Notes: generated by a model not told the origin, from the sequence alone. A stretch of 64,000 bases of DNA from Gordionus sp. m RMFG-2023 (GCF_954871325.1 NC_088778.1:16519666-16583665), one strand, 5' to 3'. Positions 51,901 to 60,474 are shown, numbered from the stretch's first letter. A program made the numbers and translations.

Positions 51901-54122
51901 GAAAAATAATCTCCATTAAAGTTGCTAAGAAAACTTTATCAGTATCTTTCCAATTATTTATTTATTTGAATTTTGGGGTTTAGGTAATAAATCTATATTG
52001 AATAAATTGATGAAATAAAGGAAGAAAATATATCTAATCTTTTTACATTTCGGTGCTTTAAAAACAATAAAGTAACGGTGTTATACTCGGACGAAGAAAC
52101 CGAAGGATATCTAATTTATTGTCAGAATCTTGATTTTAAAATAAAAATTAACCATTTAATTATTAGTAGAAAATCTTTTAAAAAAACTGAATAAGATTTA
52201 TTATATGCACTGATTTTTATAATATTTTGTCTGCAATAAATAATTTTTGGAATTATGGTTAAACTCTCCTTCATTTGTTTAAAAGAATATGGCAACGCTG
52301 GTTCTGTGTTGAATAATGACTAAATGATTGATTTTTAAAAGAAGAAAAACAGTTATAAAGGTGATTCTTTTGAACACCTATTTTCAGAATTAACTTTTCA
52401 TCATGGCTGAAAACTCGAACTCCAGAATTTACTGAACCCAAGTTTAAGAATTGTATTTTTTATATTTTCAATATAAAATAATTGTATAATTTTTTTATTT
52501 AACTTACATAAAAAAGAAATTTTAAAAATTAATATATAGTTTTAAAAAATACATTAAAAATTATATGAACCATAATGAAAAACAGGGAAGGGGGGGGGGG
52601 ATGTATTAAATATATCGTCTATATAGAACCGAGGATGGAGATAAAATTGGATTTGCATATTTCGAGAGATATTCTTTGTTTAATGTTTATTAGTTTTTTT
52701 TTGTGAAAATCATTTTTCGTAGTCATTTTTATTATATTTTAGGTAAAAAAATTTTACCACCAGATTTTGTTAATTTTTTTATATATACAGTGTTGTGCAG
52801 ATTTAATTTAAAACATTTCCATATTTTTTAATTTGTTTGTGAATAAAATTATTTAACTTGTAAAAATTGATAAGAATATATTTATTTTAACAACTTTTTT
52901 CAAGTCAAATAATTTTATTATCAAATAAATTAAAAAATATGAAAATATTTTCCAACAAATCTGATCAACATTTATATAATGCAGTGACGAAGCGTGAAGT
53001 TTGCTACTAGGGAAGCAATTGAATTCTTACTTTTATTAACCAAACCATATAAAATATTAAGATTTATAAATGAGCAGAATTGGTCTTTGTTTTTGAGTAC
53101 TAATTAAAATTGTTAGATTTAAGACTTTTTAATAAATATTTAATTGAGATAGATTGGAAAATCGATAAATATTTTATTTTAAATATTAAAACCCCCTCTG
53201 AACTTGCGGTTGTTAAATAGATTAAAATTTTGATTTGGTTTTCAAAATTTGTAAAGTTGATATTGGTTCTTTTAAAATCAATTTCTTTATAGTTTATATC
53301 AAAAAATTTTGAGCTAAAAGATGTTTTTAATAAATTTTTAAGAACACAATTCATTTTAAATTAATTATCGTTTTTAAAAAATAAGAAATTTTTTTATTAG
53401 CTTCCCTAACGTTTATTTTTTAAAAGTAAAATTATACAATATATTTGCTTGATCTCTTTTTTACTAAATATATTAGCAATAATTTTATATTGGGATAATG
53501 TTTAATTTTTTAATATAACGAAAAATATTTCTTTTAAAAAGTGAGCAATTTTAAATTTGCTTCCTGCATAAAATTTTTTTGATTGTAGTAAAGCTAATAT
53601 TAATTTTATTTAAAATTACAAGGGAAGCAATGTTGCACTTGAGAGTTTCCCTCGAAGATAACGGTAAAACCTGTAAATAAACTAATCAATTTTTTTAATA
53701 ACAATGACTAATTTTTTCCAAATTATGTACATGCATATGCAGCATTTTAAAAATATAGGACTTATAAAATGTCTAAAAATCTTATTCTTAATAAAAAATA
53801 AATCAAATTATCAACCGGTCATGAGTTTCTTGTCCATCAATGGGGCCACCATTTTTTGCGATGTTTCGTTTAACATTTTAATTTCGGAAATCTGATGTTC
53901 GTTATAATCTATTGTCGGGTGGTATGTTGTGCTATTATTTAGATTATTGGCATCGGGTGAAGCGTTTTTAGAATCACCAAGAGATTTATAAGATTGTGGA
54001 GATGAAATGTATTCTGTTAGCGTCGGAATTTTTTTTGATTCTTTGATTAAATCAGTGATATTTTTAGTTTCTACGTTCGGTGGGATTAATTGTAAAAACT
54101 TGGCAATCAAAATTTGGTAATT
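21228..54122 (-). CDS. CC2D1: CC2D1/Lgd family protein (DM14 + C2), 5' end not resolved
   Basis: The family acts on endosomal membranes with the ESCRT-III/Shrub-CHMP4 machinery. Exons that rejoin in frame: 50805-51014, 44457-44668, 33418-33827, 32949-33016, 21879-21931, 21768-21819, 21523-21622 and 21228-21447 (stop TAA at 21228-21230). A tentative upstream exon is 53816-54122. The order is a DM14 domain (LKERLKIYEDSLNSCKQ to ELPNPP), a second DM14-like helical pair (QASFKQAAIISKKQGN to EYLRLMKG), the GFDPLIQACKSGLPIDL linker, a coiled segment, then a C2 domain (TYVKYEFPFPN, DKTDVIYGTNNP, KLEIMLKIRDPL). Animal members have four DM14 repeats. Two are visible here, so further 5' exons may lie beyond 54122. 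No disrupting change is seen. The four longest introns are made mostly of mobile DNA. Confidence 0.9.
25072..27710 (+). mobile_element. hAT transposon, GGGCCGGGC family, copy 1
   Basis: The ends TAGAGATCTGCA and GCAGATCACTA are imperfect inverted repeats, with dense GGGCCGGGC motifs inside each end. The 2,639-bp copy is nearly identical to copy 2 at 28078-30700 in opposite orientation, so both are young or were recently homogenised. The 8-bp flanks differ (ATTTGAAC left, TTTTCTAT right) and are exchanged with those of copy 2. Confidence 0.92.
25477..27368 (+). CDS. hAT transposase of copy 1 (BED finger, interrupted)
   Basis: It encodes a hAT-family DNA transposase. The N-terminal BED zinc finger is IWENFEDIF, then VQCKKC, then SGNSHLRRHKC (about residues 28-68). 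The catalytic region follows (CSATTDMWTDS, IFISDQGANI, DIETRWNS), then the C-terminal dimerisation block (ILAIPATSTTSERTFSKTGR to SPENVDALIFLND). A 43-nt intron fits at 26985-27027 (GTACAT to ATCAG) and keeps frame. Two further frame changes exist. One is at an A6 run (26143-26148). The other, at 26523-26542, could be a 20-nt GTAAAT..CCAAG intron. Both are shared with copy 2. Confidence 0.85.
27711..28077 (-). mobile_element. Inverted 367-bp segment of the host hAT between the two copies
   Basis: Read on the minus strand it begins ATTTGAACACATAACAGAAG, the exact continuation of the coding sequence that stops at ATTTGAAC before copy 1. It ends TAATATAATAGAAAA, which continues into the flank after copy 2. 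The segment is therefore present but flipped. Its content is hAT coding sequence (GITGHWLDPKTLKK and following). Confidence 0.9.
28078..30700 (-). mobile_element. hAT transposon, GGGCCGGGC family, copy 2
   Basis: 2,623 bp, with ends TAGTGATCTGCA and CAGATCTCTA. The flanks are GTTCAAAT (28070-28077) and ATAGAAAA (30701-30708), the complements of copy 1 flanks taken crosswise. Coding content equals copy 1 except for a handful of substitutions (for example V to A in ISVKKLTMYF and D to N in NQYLDKTL). Confidence 0.92.
28420..30260 (-). CDS. hAT transposase of copy 2 (interrupted)
   Basis: Same organisation as the copy 1 transposase: BED finger, catalytic region and dimerisation block, with the same A-run frame change, the same candidate 20-nt intron and the same 43-nt intron. 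The opening is called from MPHLGKSNIWENF (30260). An upstream in-frame ATG equivalent to the copy 1 start is not open here. Confidence 0.85.
31109..31929 (-). mobile_element. Small hAT, GGACCGG family
   Basis: The ends TAGTGAAGGTCACG and its inverse (ending TTGACCTTCACTA) are flanked by GAAAGAAC and GTAAGAAC, an 8-bp duplication with one mismatch. Both ends carry repeated GGACCGG/CCGGTCC motifs. A minus-strand remnant near 31500-31690 (RVCVNCSTKFNVSSATSNK) resembles a BED finger. It is inserted in the gypsy integrase remnant. Non-autonomous. Confidence 0.8.
32949..33827 (-). CDS. CC2D1: CC2D1 middle exons
   Basis: Exon 33418-33827 (410 nt) encodes GFDPLIQACKSGLPIDL, a Ser/Pro-rich linker and a helical region (LKEQIALCERNSKYYMHCGD) that ends KILPLVK. 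Exon 32949-33016 (68 nt) encodes NTELGDNDLELTIIKGFHYD, the first C2 strand. The intron between them is 401 bp. The next intron, 21932-32948, is 11,017 bp and contains the Ty3/gypsy nest. Confidence 0.92.
33828..34924. other. CC2D1 intron, unassigned part
   Basis: Mostly AT-rich without pattern. A minus-strand open stretch at 34229-34483 (LNCSPDKRFPTYNSKYTPKG) looks protein-like but matches no family I know. It could be a transposase scrap or an unrecognised exon. Confidence 0.4.
34925..35352 (+). pseudogene. Non-LTR retrotransposon RT C-terminus fragment, copy 2
   Basis: SCLVYGGKTWAMKTIHAAKL, then WVKRCTLMEVGGSRPRRRPN and DAQDRQKWKRKSEGK, in two frames. Same family as 6938-7530 and less decayed at its end. 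The 5' part is missing. It lies in the 10.6 kb CC2D1 intron, antisense to the gene. Confidence 0.88.
35553..35903. mobile_element. Non-autonomous hAT (GGGCCGGGC family)
   Basis: It runs from AGATCTGCTAATCACGGCCC to CGATGCAGATCAC, with GGGCCGGGC motifs near both ends and no coding sequence. It is a short deletion derivative related to the 2.6 kb elements at 25072 and 28078. Confidence 0.65.
36480..37700 (-). pseudogene. MULE (Mutator-like) transposase remnant
   Basis: Minus-strand readings in broken frames include LSTCDKWYAYGTFKTCLSLF, DYELAALSAFKQSFPLTAMR followed by GCLFH, ETWIGKMRAIEKRSPIF and the WNCYES..NTNNSVE motif. In order these are the MULE domain core, the GCxFH motif and the C-terminal RTNNxxE region. 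Several frame changes are present and no TIRs were identified. A plus-strand open stretch at 36071-36286 lies beside it without recognised function. Confidence 0.8.
37805..38005. repeat. Minisatellite, ATTCTCTATAAAA units
   Basis: About ten imperfect 17-24 bp units built on ATTCTCTATAAAATC and variants such as TTCTCTAGAA and TTTCTCTGTAA. It is non-coding and lies between the MULE remnant and the next TIR transposon. Confidence 0.7.
38127..40595 (+). mobile_element. DNA transposon with ~600-bp TIRs, unclassified DDE-type
   Basis: The outer ends carry ATGGTGAATTCCATATCAA (left, 38134) and its inverse on the right. Inverted similarity extends for about 600 bp on each side. The internal plus-strand remnant (about 38880-39720) includes TLTKFADEFVDYLIE, FLVIADFSENYAFVVQ, NLVVISDFLKHNA, and the open part 39398-39592 with KRLAARASLQSPYEHH. 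I recognise this protein type as a transposase-like family common in invertebrate genomes, but I cannot place its superfamily. Several stops break it. A related single terminus occurs at 55898-56330. Confidence 0.75.
40596..40985. other. AT-rich spacer with repeated TAATTA
   Basis: Contains CAAGGTTGGGCAG and a run of GTAATTAATTACGTAATTAC, which looks like a decayed hAT end. No coding sequence. Confidence 0.4.
42208..43132. mobile_element. hAT MITE, CAGAGACCTGCA ends, perfect TSD
   Basis: It starts CAGAGACCTGCAGAG and ends CTTGCAGGTCTCTG, flanked on both sides by GTTTTAAG (42200-42207 and 43133-43140). Dense GGCCCGG motifs lie inside each end, and there is no coding sequence. It interrupts the LINE and itself contains another MITE. 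Confidence 0.9.
42513..42682. mobile_element. MITE, TGTTAAACGGCTCG family
   Basis: 170 bp with ends TGTTAAACGGCTCGCTTTGA and CAAAACGAGCCGTTTAACA. A relative of 212 bp is at 55471-55682, and one isolated end is at 3459. No target duplication is visible. Confidence 0.75.
44457..44668 (-). CDS. CC2D1: CC2D1 exon with second DM14-like repeat
   Basis: This 212-nt exon encodes a Gln/Ser/Asn-rich start (SNQNKQSNNQ) and the helical pair LSTRQASFKQAAIISKKQGN to EYLRLMK. It ends at a GTAACT donor. Split codons join both neighbours. It is squeezed between two transposons: a LINE remnant ends about 30 bp from its donor, and a 5.9 kb hAT begins 41 bp from its acceptor (TGAAG). Confidence 0.9.
44710..50590 (-). 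mobile_element. 5.9-kb hAT, TIR TAGTGCTGTAAA, perfect TSD
   Basis: It starts TAGTGCTGTAAACTTTACTT and ends TTACTTTACAGCACTA, with GTTTTAAT on both sides (44702-44709 and 50591-50598). Both ends carry repeated GTTACTCGTTAC/GTAACG motifs. A minus-strand scrap at about 44990-45070 (TASVEHVFSTAKDVL, then NFENQLLLKINK) is the hAT dimerisation region. The interior is mostly decayed repeats and includes another hAT. Without it the CC2D1 intron would be about 250 bp. Confidence 0.85.
47738..49022 (+). pseudogene. hAT remnant (CAGGGATCC end, GAACCG motifs)
   Basis: It begins CAGGGATCCAAACCAAACC. GAACCG/CGGTTC motifs are dense near both ends (47760-47870 and 48955-49015). Internal scraps include ELVTFNGRPFKLIDDSGFKK (about 48320) and the dimerisation motif QVSVERYFSTIKF (about 48630). 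The reading is broken. Similar 40-bp sequences flank it (47684-47725 and 49026-49067), which probably belong to the host repeat and not to a target duplication. Confidence 0.7.
50805..51014 (-). CDS. CC2D1: CC2D1 exon with DM14 domain
   Basis: 210 nt, beginning IPDKTNKLKSELKERLKIYE and ending AFQELPNPP. The pattern of a basic helix, a QTDDNPGKLRRMTRIIKQY core and a terminal ELPxPP is the DM14 signature. The acceptor is AAAAG and the donor is GTTTTT. It joins exon 44457-44668 through A+TG, giving methionine. Confidence 0.92.
51015..52787. other. CC2D1 intron, decayed repeats
   Basis: At 51275-51355 a GTTACTCGTTACTTC end resembles the termini of the 44710-50590 hAT, suggesting a truncated relative. 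The remainder has no recognisable coding sequence. An 11-base G run lies at 52590-52600. Confidence 0.4.
52788..52974. mobile_element. Palindromic MITE
   Basis: Two inverted arms of about 80 bp. The left arm contains GTTGTGCAGATTT and CATATTTTTTAATTTGTTTG. The right arm contains TAAAAAATATGAAAATATTTT and AAATCTGATCAACA. TA-rich flanks suggest a Tc1/mariner type but do not prove it. The following stretch, 52975-53815, shows nothing recognised. Confidence 0.6.
53816..54122 (-). CDS. Probable CC2D1 upstream exon (tentative)
   Basis: The open reading starts NYQILIAKFLQLIPPNVETK after a TATTAG acceptor and runs to ETSQKMVAPLMDKKLM. A GTTGAT donor at 53815 would give a frame-correct join to the DM14 exon. 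Without splicing, a TGA follows within two codons. Codon use looks genuine, not repeat-like. I do not recognise a domain. It could instead be the last exon of a different gene. Confidence 0.5.
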
Positions 54123-54322
54123 CTAATATATATATTTTATAATAAAAAAATATGGTCGAAGGACTTATTAGAAATTTATGATGAATAACAGTTATTTCTA
54201 TATTTTTTTTAATATTATGAATAATATTAATAGTAATTAAAAATGTACTAATTCAATCACTCAACTCAATATTTATATGAGAGGCCTATTAGCATAGAAA
54301 CCAAAAAATGAAATGGTTTATA

Positions 54323-55059
54323 CAAGGTGGTTAGATTGAAGTGTCATCATCTTTCACTTAATCATAACCTCGTCCGTTTTGATTTTTTTTACGAAATTTG
54401 ACAGTGATAAAATAACTCATTAACAATTCTGTAGAAAATCTGCAACTTTATTCAAAAATAAACACCAAACGATTTTTGTCGTTACCAAATGAAAAAAAAT
54501 ATGGTTTTTACTAAAGATGATATAGTTTAATTGAAATTTTACAGAACGACATAATGGCCAAGTGATAATTCAGGAATTTCCAAGATACAACGAGATCAGC
54601 AGAGAAAAGTTTTAGTAGTGGGAGACCAATAAGTTTAATAAGTGTCCGAATTCGAGCATTTCGTGGTCTCCCACTACCATACCTTTTGTCTGCTGATCCT
54701 GTTGTGTCAATTTGGCGAATGAGCCGATTGAGTCGTGAAAGATACCAATTATTATTTAGGAATTTTTGAAATAATCATTTGGCATAATAATGTCGTTCTT
54801 GTCGAAAATTTTAATTAAAATTAAATCATCTTTAGGAAAACCATATTTTTTTATCGTTTGATATCAAAAAATTTTGTTTTTTTTATTTATAAATAAAGTT
54901 GCATATTTTCTAAACCTATTAAGAAACATTTATAAAACTTTACAGAATTGTTAAGAATGAGTTATTTTATCAGGCTGTAAAATTTCGAAAATCTTAAAAA
55001 CTGAAGAAGTTATATGATTAAGTGAAAAAGAGCGTCATCACTTCAATTTGGCCACCCTG
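54323..55059. mobile_element. Tc1/mariner-type MITE, near-complete palindrome
   Basis: The ends CAAGGTGGTTAGATTGAAG and CTTCAATTTGGCCACCCTG are inverted and flanked by TATA on each side (54319-54322 and 55060-55063). CAGGGTGGCCA termini are typical of Tc1-like elements. The inverted similarity runs through almost the whole 737 bp, with a central pair GTAGTGGGAGACC / GGTCTCCCACTAC. No coding sequence. Confidence 0.8.
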
Positions 55060-55470
55060 TATAAATCGGGGTTGCCTTTAAAAAAATAAAAACTCCGGAA
55101 AAGCCTGGCCTAATTTTTCTTATAAGACCTGGATTGGGGGCTTTATTTTTTAAAATACATTAAACTATTAACAAGTTGCAAAATTATATAATAGATCGTT
55201 AAAAAATTATTTGCTTCTAATATTTTCAATTTCTCTTTGAAACAATTTACAAAATACTAACATAATTATTTTAAATTATAAAATTTTAAAAAGGGCTAGT
55301 TTCAAATTGGAATAAATTGGAGGCCTAAAATTTTTACCTCTGCACTTTAATTAAATGCTTTATTAATAAAAATAATGGATAATACTATAATTTTCTTTAT
55401 AAAATAATTAAATGATTCATAGACTTGAATATAGAACAAAAAGTTTTCTTCAGATATACTAATACTAGTG

Positions 55471-55682
55471 TGTTAAACGGCTCGTTTTGAGTCGATTTTT
55501 AAAAATGGCTAACTCAATATTTCATCCATAAAAATATTACGCAAGCTAAAAGATTTTGTTCATAGAAGGAGAAAAGATCTAGGACATATATTATAGAGAT
55601 CTCTAGGCTTAGGCAATATTTTTCTGGCTAAAATATTGTGTTTGTCATTTTAAAAAATCGGCTCAAAACGAGCCGTTTAACA
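55471..55682. mobile_element. MITE, TGTTAAACGGCTCG family, second copy
   Basis: The ends TGTTAAACGGCTCGTTTTGA and CTCAAAACGAGCCGTTTAACA-type arms match the copy at 42513-42682. 212 bp, non-coding. The segment 55064-55470 beside it shows no recognisable feature. Confidence 0.75.
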
Positions 55683-55897
55683 GTACTAACAAATACCAGT
55701 ACTTACAGTATCAATCAGTATCTGCAAATTTTAACAGATACCAGTGGCCGATATTAAAAAATAATAATTAACCTTATATAAATTTTAAAAAATAATTTAT
55801 ATCCTACATTATTAGCCATGTATTTTAAAAAAAATTCTAAAATTATATATATTAATTAAAAATGATAATTTGAATTTTGTTATTTTTATTAAATATG

Positions 55898-56330
55898 ATG
55901 AATTCCATGAAAAATCAACCCGGCCTCCTCAGATTTTTCTAAAATTTTTACATATATTTAATTATAATAACTAAGAAAAATTTTTTTTAGCTTCCAACTC
56001 CAAACAGCGGCTGAGATATGAGCTTTCTAAAGGTCGAAAAATGGGGCATTTTGGGGTTAAATGCACTTTCTTTAATTTTACATATCTTGGGATAAAATTG
56101 AGCTAGAAACACCAGTTTAATGGTAGGTCTTTAAAATTTCATAGTGTTGAATTATTGTTCAAAAAATTTTAAATGAAACCGGAAGTGATCATAAGATCAA
56201 ATCGACATTTTTTCTCTCTCTCAAATTTATGTATAACTGTAGAATTAATAAAAATTTCAAGTTGGGCCGAGCACATGTTTAGGAGATATGGCATTTTAAT
56301 TATTATTCAATTGTAAAAATTAAAGCCAAA
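55898..56330. repeat. Solo terminus related to the 38127-40595 transposon
   Basis: TGATGAATTCCATGAAAAAT followed by CAACCCGGCCTC parallels the terminal ATGGTGAATTCCATATCAA and following region of the 38127 element. Similarity continues weakly for about 400 bp. The partner end is absent. Confidence 0.55.
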
Positions 56331-56387
56331 AGCTTTTAAATATTTTATGTCTAAAATAGACCTGCAGAGGTACTTCGTATCAGGTCA

Positions 56388-56660
56388 ATTCAGCGAAACT
56401 TTTATCGCGAAACATTTTTTCGGAAGGTAAAATCGCGAAACCAATTCTGCGAATTTTTTTCCGAAAACATTTATAGCGAAGACAATTTCGCGAAGCCATT
56501 GTCGCGAATTTATTTCCGCGAAACCTTAACCATGAATTTATTAGAGCGAATACATTTTAGCGAAACATTTTACGCGAACACTTTACAGCGAATTTTTTAC
56601 CGCGAGTATGTTTGCGCGAAGTCATTATCGCGAGCGCATTACCACAAAACAATAAATATA
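56388..56660. repeat. GCGAA minisatellite
   Basis: About fourteen imperfect units of 18-20 bp, each with a GCGAA or CGCGAA core followed by a T-rich half, for example TTCGCGAAGCCATTGTCG. It is unlike the surrounding AT-rich DNA and non-coding. The stretch 56661-57039 shows nothing recognised. Confidence 0.8.
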
Positions 56661-57039
56661 TTGTGAATGCATTTATTTAAAGGAAAACAACATATTATTT
56701 ATTATTTGATGATTTTTAATAAAAAATGATATGCTACTATTGTAATATTATTTTTGTTACAATTTATTAGTGATTTTCAAGCCCAAGGTTTTAAGTAAAA
56801 AATATTTCTTGAAGTTCAAAAAGATTTTTGAACATATTTTCATAAAAATAATAAATCTTCTTTATAAATATCTCTCTTTTGAGGAATTCTTTTGTGAAAT
56901 TTATTATAAATATACAATTTTTAGGTGAAATCTTTTATAGCTTTTTTATCATTTTTGTAATTATCTATTTTATAAGTATATTAAAAGAGGTGGGTTTTAT
57001 AAATAATTTTTTTTAAATATTTATATGTTATTTTATATG

Positions 57040-57571
57040 ATCTTTTTAAGGATAATATTTTAATGTGACAATTGTCATATTTGTTATTTATTAAGATTTT
57101 TGAAATTTTTTGACTCAAAAGAGTAAAAATATCATTTATATTATAAAGATGTTAAATTATATATTCAATGAAGATGTTCCTTGGAAAAATGGCAATTATC
57201 ATAATTTTTAAACATATTAAATTTTTTTGACGCTAATGGGCAAAAATATGTATTTTTAAAATGTTAAATTAGAATTTCAATTAATGATGTACCATATAAA
57301 AGCGACAATTGTCATATAAGTTATTTTTAAAGTTTTTGACATTTTTTTGAAGTAAATGGGCTAAAATAAGTATTGTGAACATGTTTAAATAAAACCTCAG
57401 TGAAGATGTACCCTCGATAAGTGACACTTGTCATAATCCTTATTTTTAAAGTTTTTTGAATTTTTTTGACGCAAAGGGTAAGATTGTAAACATGTTAAAT
57501 TAGAATTTCATGAAGATGTACCATATAAAGTGACAATTGTCATAATCGTTTTTTTTAATTTTTTGACATAA
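57040..57571. repeat. Satellite with TGACAATTGTCA palindrome, 5' part
   Basis: Five units are marked by TGACAATTGTCAT or variants at about 57064, 57188, 57303, 57421 and 57530, giving a period of 109-124 bp. Each unit also has TTTTTTTGACGCAAATGGG and AACATGTTAAATTAGAATTTC-like segments. The array stops at AAATGGG, exactly where the LINE begins. Confidence 0.85.
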
Positions 57572-60474
57572 ATGGGCCCAGCTTCTACCAAATCTAACTG
57601 CCCTTTATGTAATAAACTTGTTAAAGTAACCAAATTGGGGCTATTGCCATCTCATCGAAACCAGAAGATAAAATGTCCTCAATCTGGGTTTCCCATCTTA
57701 TCACCAGCTATCCCTCGAACCCTAAATGCCTTTTCTGCCCTTGCCCTCGCACAACCTATAGTTACCATTCCCACGTTGACTGATGTGCCTACTAGCCCAA
57801 TAGCCCCCACCTCAACCGCCGAAAATGCTCTCACTTTCAATCCAACCGACTCCACAGATGTAGAAATATTTATAGTCACACCAAAACCATTTGTGATTTC
57901 ACGTATACCTAAGGGAGCAAGACTTCAAGTTGCCAAACACCTCTCAAAGAACTTGACTTCCTTGATAAATAATTATTCTTACATAAAACACTGGCTAGAC
58001 ACCCTGTCATTTGCCTTTACTACCTTGCAAGTTCCTGATCCTGCCAGTAAAAAATCTCTGACACAGCAAATCAAGGATGCTACTATCTACCCCTTACCCA
58101 TCAATCACTTTTCCACATCTTTTAAAGGTGATGACACTGATAAAAATAAAAATCACAAAAATGACCTACTCACCAAGGCCAAGCTTATATCTAAAAAGCT
58201 GGATAACCTGAATGTTAAATCCGCCATACGACTGGCAACATCTGACAATAAGTTAGCTCCCTACGATCAAACAACTTATCAAGCTCTTCTCCTAAAACAC
58301 CACCCACACGATCTTAAGGACGAAATACCGTCTTACCCCGAAGCTCCTCTAATTGCAACCACTTTTACCTCAAGCGAGGTTAGAAAGGCTATTCTCTCCT
58401 TCAAACGCGATTCTTCACCGGGGGTTGATGGGTTTCGCCCAATATTCCTACAGGATCTAACCGCACCTTACATCACACAACAATGCGACGTTTTGGAAAA
58501 AATTACTCAACTCATCAACCGTATGCTTGCTGGAGGCTTACCACCCGCCATTATTCCACTCCTTTATGGAGCTAAACTCATCGCCCTCCACAAACCTAAT
58601 AAAGATATTCGCCCTATCGCTATTGGAACCACTTGGCGCCGATTAACCGCAAAGCTAGTAGTGAGCAGAATATTGTTCACAGTATCTAATCACCTGTGCC
58701 CTAATCAATTAGGAGTCAACGTAAAAGGGGGATGCGAGGTATCCTTACACATGACCAGAATGTATCTACAAACAGACCCCAGTGACGATATCCTAATTAA
58801 GATAGATTTTTCAAACGCTTTTAATCTAAAACGTACAGCGTTTCTTAATCCCATCCTTACCCTTTACCCAGAATACTCGCAATTCATCTTCGATTGTTAT
58901 GCTAGTCCATCGCATCTTCAATTTGGAGATAGATTGATTCCTTCTAGTAGTGGAATACAACAAGGTGACCCTCTAGGCTCCTTCTTATTCAGTCTGGGCA
59001 TTAATAGCCTAATACAAAGCATAAATGACCAATGTAAACTAAACCTTCATAACTGGTATATCGACGATGGTATACTAGGCGGCTCACCCAGCGAAGTTAT
59101 GAAGGCGGTCGAAATAATAAAATCCAGCGAGAGCAGTTTGGGACTGCGAATCAATCAAGACAAGAGCGAATATTGTCCTCTTGGAATCATCGACCTTAAC
59201 TATGATCCTATGTTCAATCATACACCATTGAACTTCTTAACACATCTCGGATCTCCAGTGGGTAAAGACGAGTCCTTCGTCAAGTTCTTCGCCGACACTC
59301 TACTAGAGATATCCCTTATGCGCGGTACACTATCTCGCCTCCCAGCCCACCAAGCGTTCTTTCTATTAAAGAACTACCTCCTAATCTTAAAAATTCTATA
59401 TACACTCCGATCGTCAGGTATCTTCCAATACGACGTCAACCTCGCTGCACACGAGCTAGAGATTAAACACCTTACAGAGGATATACTCAATCTCAAATTC
59501 GGAGACCTATCTTGGCTACAAGCTACCTTGCCAACCAAATCCGGCGGCATTGGCATACGATCGCCTTCCCTACTCTCTGTTAGTGCGTTCATATCCTCTC
59601 GCCTGTCCTGCGAGCCCATCATACACGCACTCACAAAACATCCTGACCCTTTACTTCCCCAGGCAATTGATCTATGGAAATCTCTTTCATTAGTCGATCC
59701 TCCCTCATCGACACTGCAGAAGGACTGGGATAAGCCTCTAGTTGGCAACTCCGTTGCATACCTTAAATCGAGGAGCCAACCCGAGGACCATTCTCTACTC
59801 TTCTCCATTTCCGCAGACATCGGGTATGAATTTCTCGAAGCTTTTCCATCGCGAAACCTTGACCAGCTCCTAAGCAATGATGAGCTACGTCACGCCATCG
59901 GTCTAAGACTTAATTGTGATATGGTAATACCCTATCACTGCATCCTTTGTCAAACGCCGGTCAACTCCAAATACCGTGACTCTTTACACTGCAAGCGCTG
60001 TAGAGGCAGATTCATTAGACATTCAAAATGCAATGATACTATTGCCAGGGCCCTAAAATATGCCGGTATCCCATCAACCCTAGAACCCACTGGACTCTAC
60101 AATTCTGATGGTAAGCGTCCCGATGGCTCTACCATGATCCCTTGGAAGAGGGGGGAATTTCTAACCTGGGATTTCTCATGCATCGATCCCCTTGCCCCTT
60201 CCAATATAGAGATGCTCTAGTAGACGCCGAGACGAATAAACTCGCTAAATATTCGCCATCGCTTCCGGCCAATTACACATTCCTACCACTAATCGCCACG
60301 ACTCTAACATCGTTCGGCTCTCAAGCCCTTGCCTTCTTTAAAGAGCTGGGGAAACGGATCTCTACTAGGACCGAAGATCCCAACGAGGGTTACTACCTAC
60401 GCCAAAGATTAGCCCTCAATATAATAAAATCCAATTACCTCAGCTTCATATTCTCAATGACTGATACCCCCTAA
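57572..60474 (+). CDS. R2-like LINE polyprotein (zinc finger, RT, PD-D endonuclease)
   Basis: It encodes the protein of a non-LTR retrotransposon with a restriction-like endonuclease. The 882-codon ORF (57572-60220) has an N-terminal CPLC..H zinc finger (residues 10-35) and the RT finger motif SPGVDGF (about 283). Next come motif A KIDFSNAF (about 410), QQGDPLGSFLFSLGI (about 463) and the catalytic YIDDG (about 493). A Cys/His knuckle CILC..HC (about 790) and the endonuclease motif RPDG..LTWDFSC (about 850-866) follow. The C-terminal piece YRDALVDAETNK to YYLRQRLALNII continues in another frame up to 60474, so one frame change at the TATA run near 60210 splits the protein. The GC content is clearly higher than in the surroundings, and the reading is otherwise intact. 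Confidence 0.9.

Noticed and set aside
57679-57879. Minus-strand open stretch opposite the LINE ORF
   Set aside because: Shadow of the real plus-strand ORF. The same applies to 59374-59877 minus.
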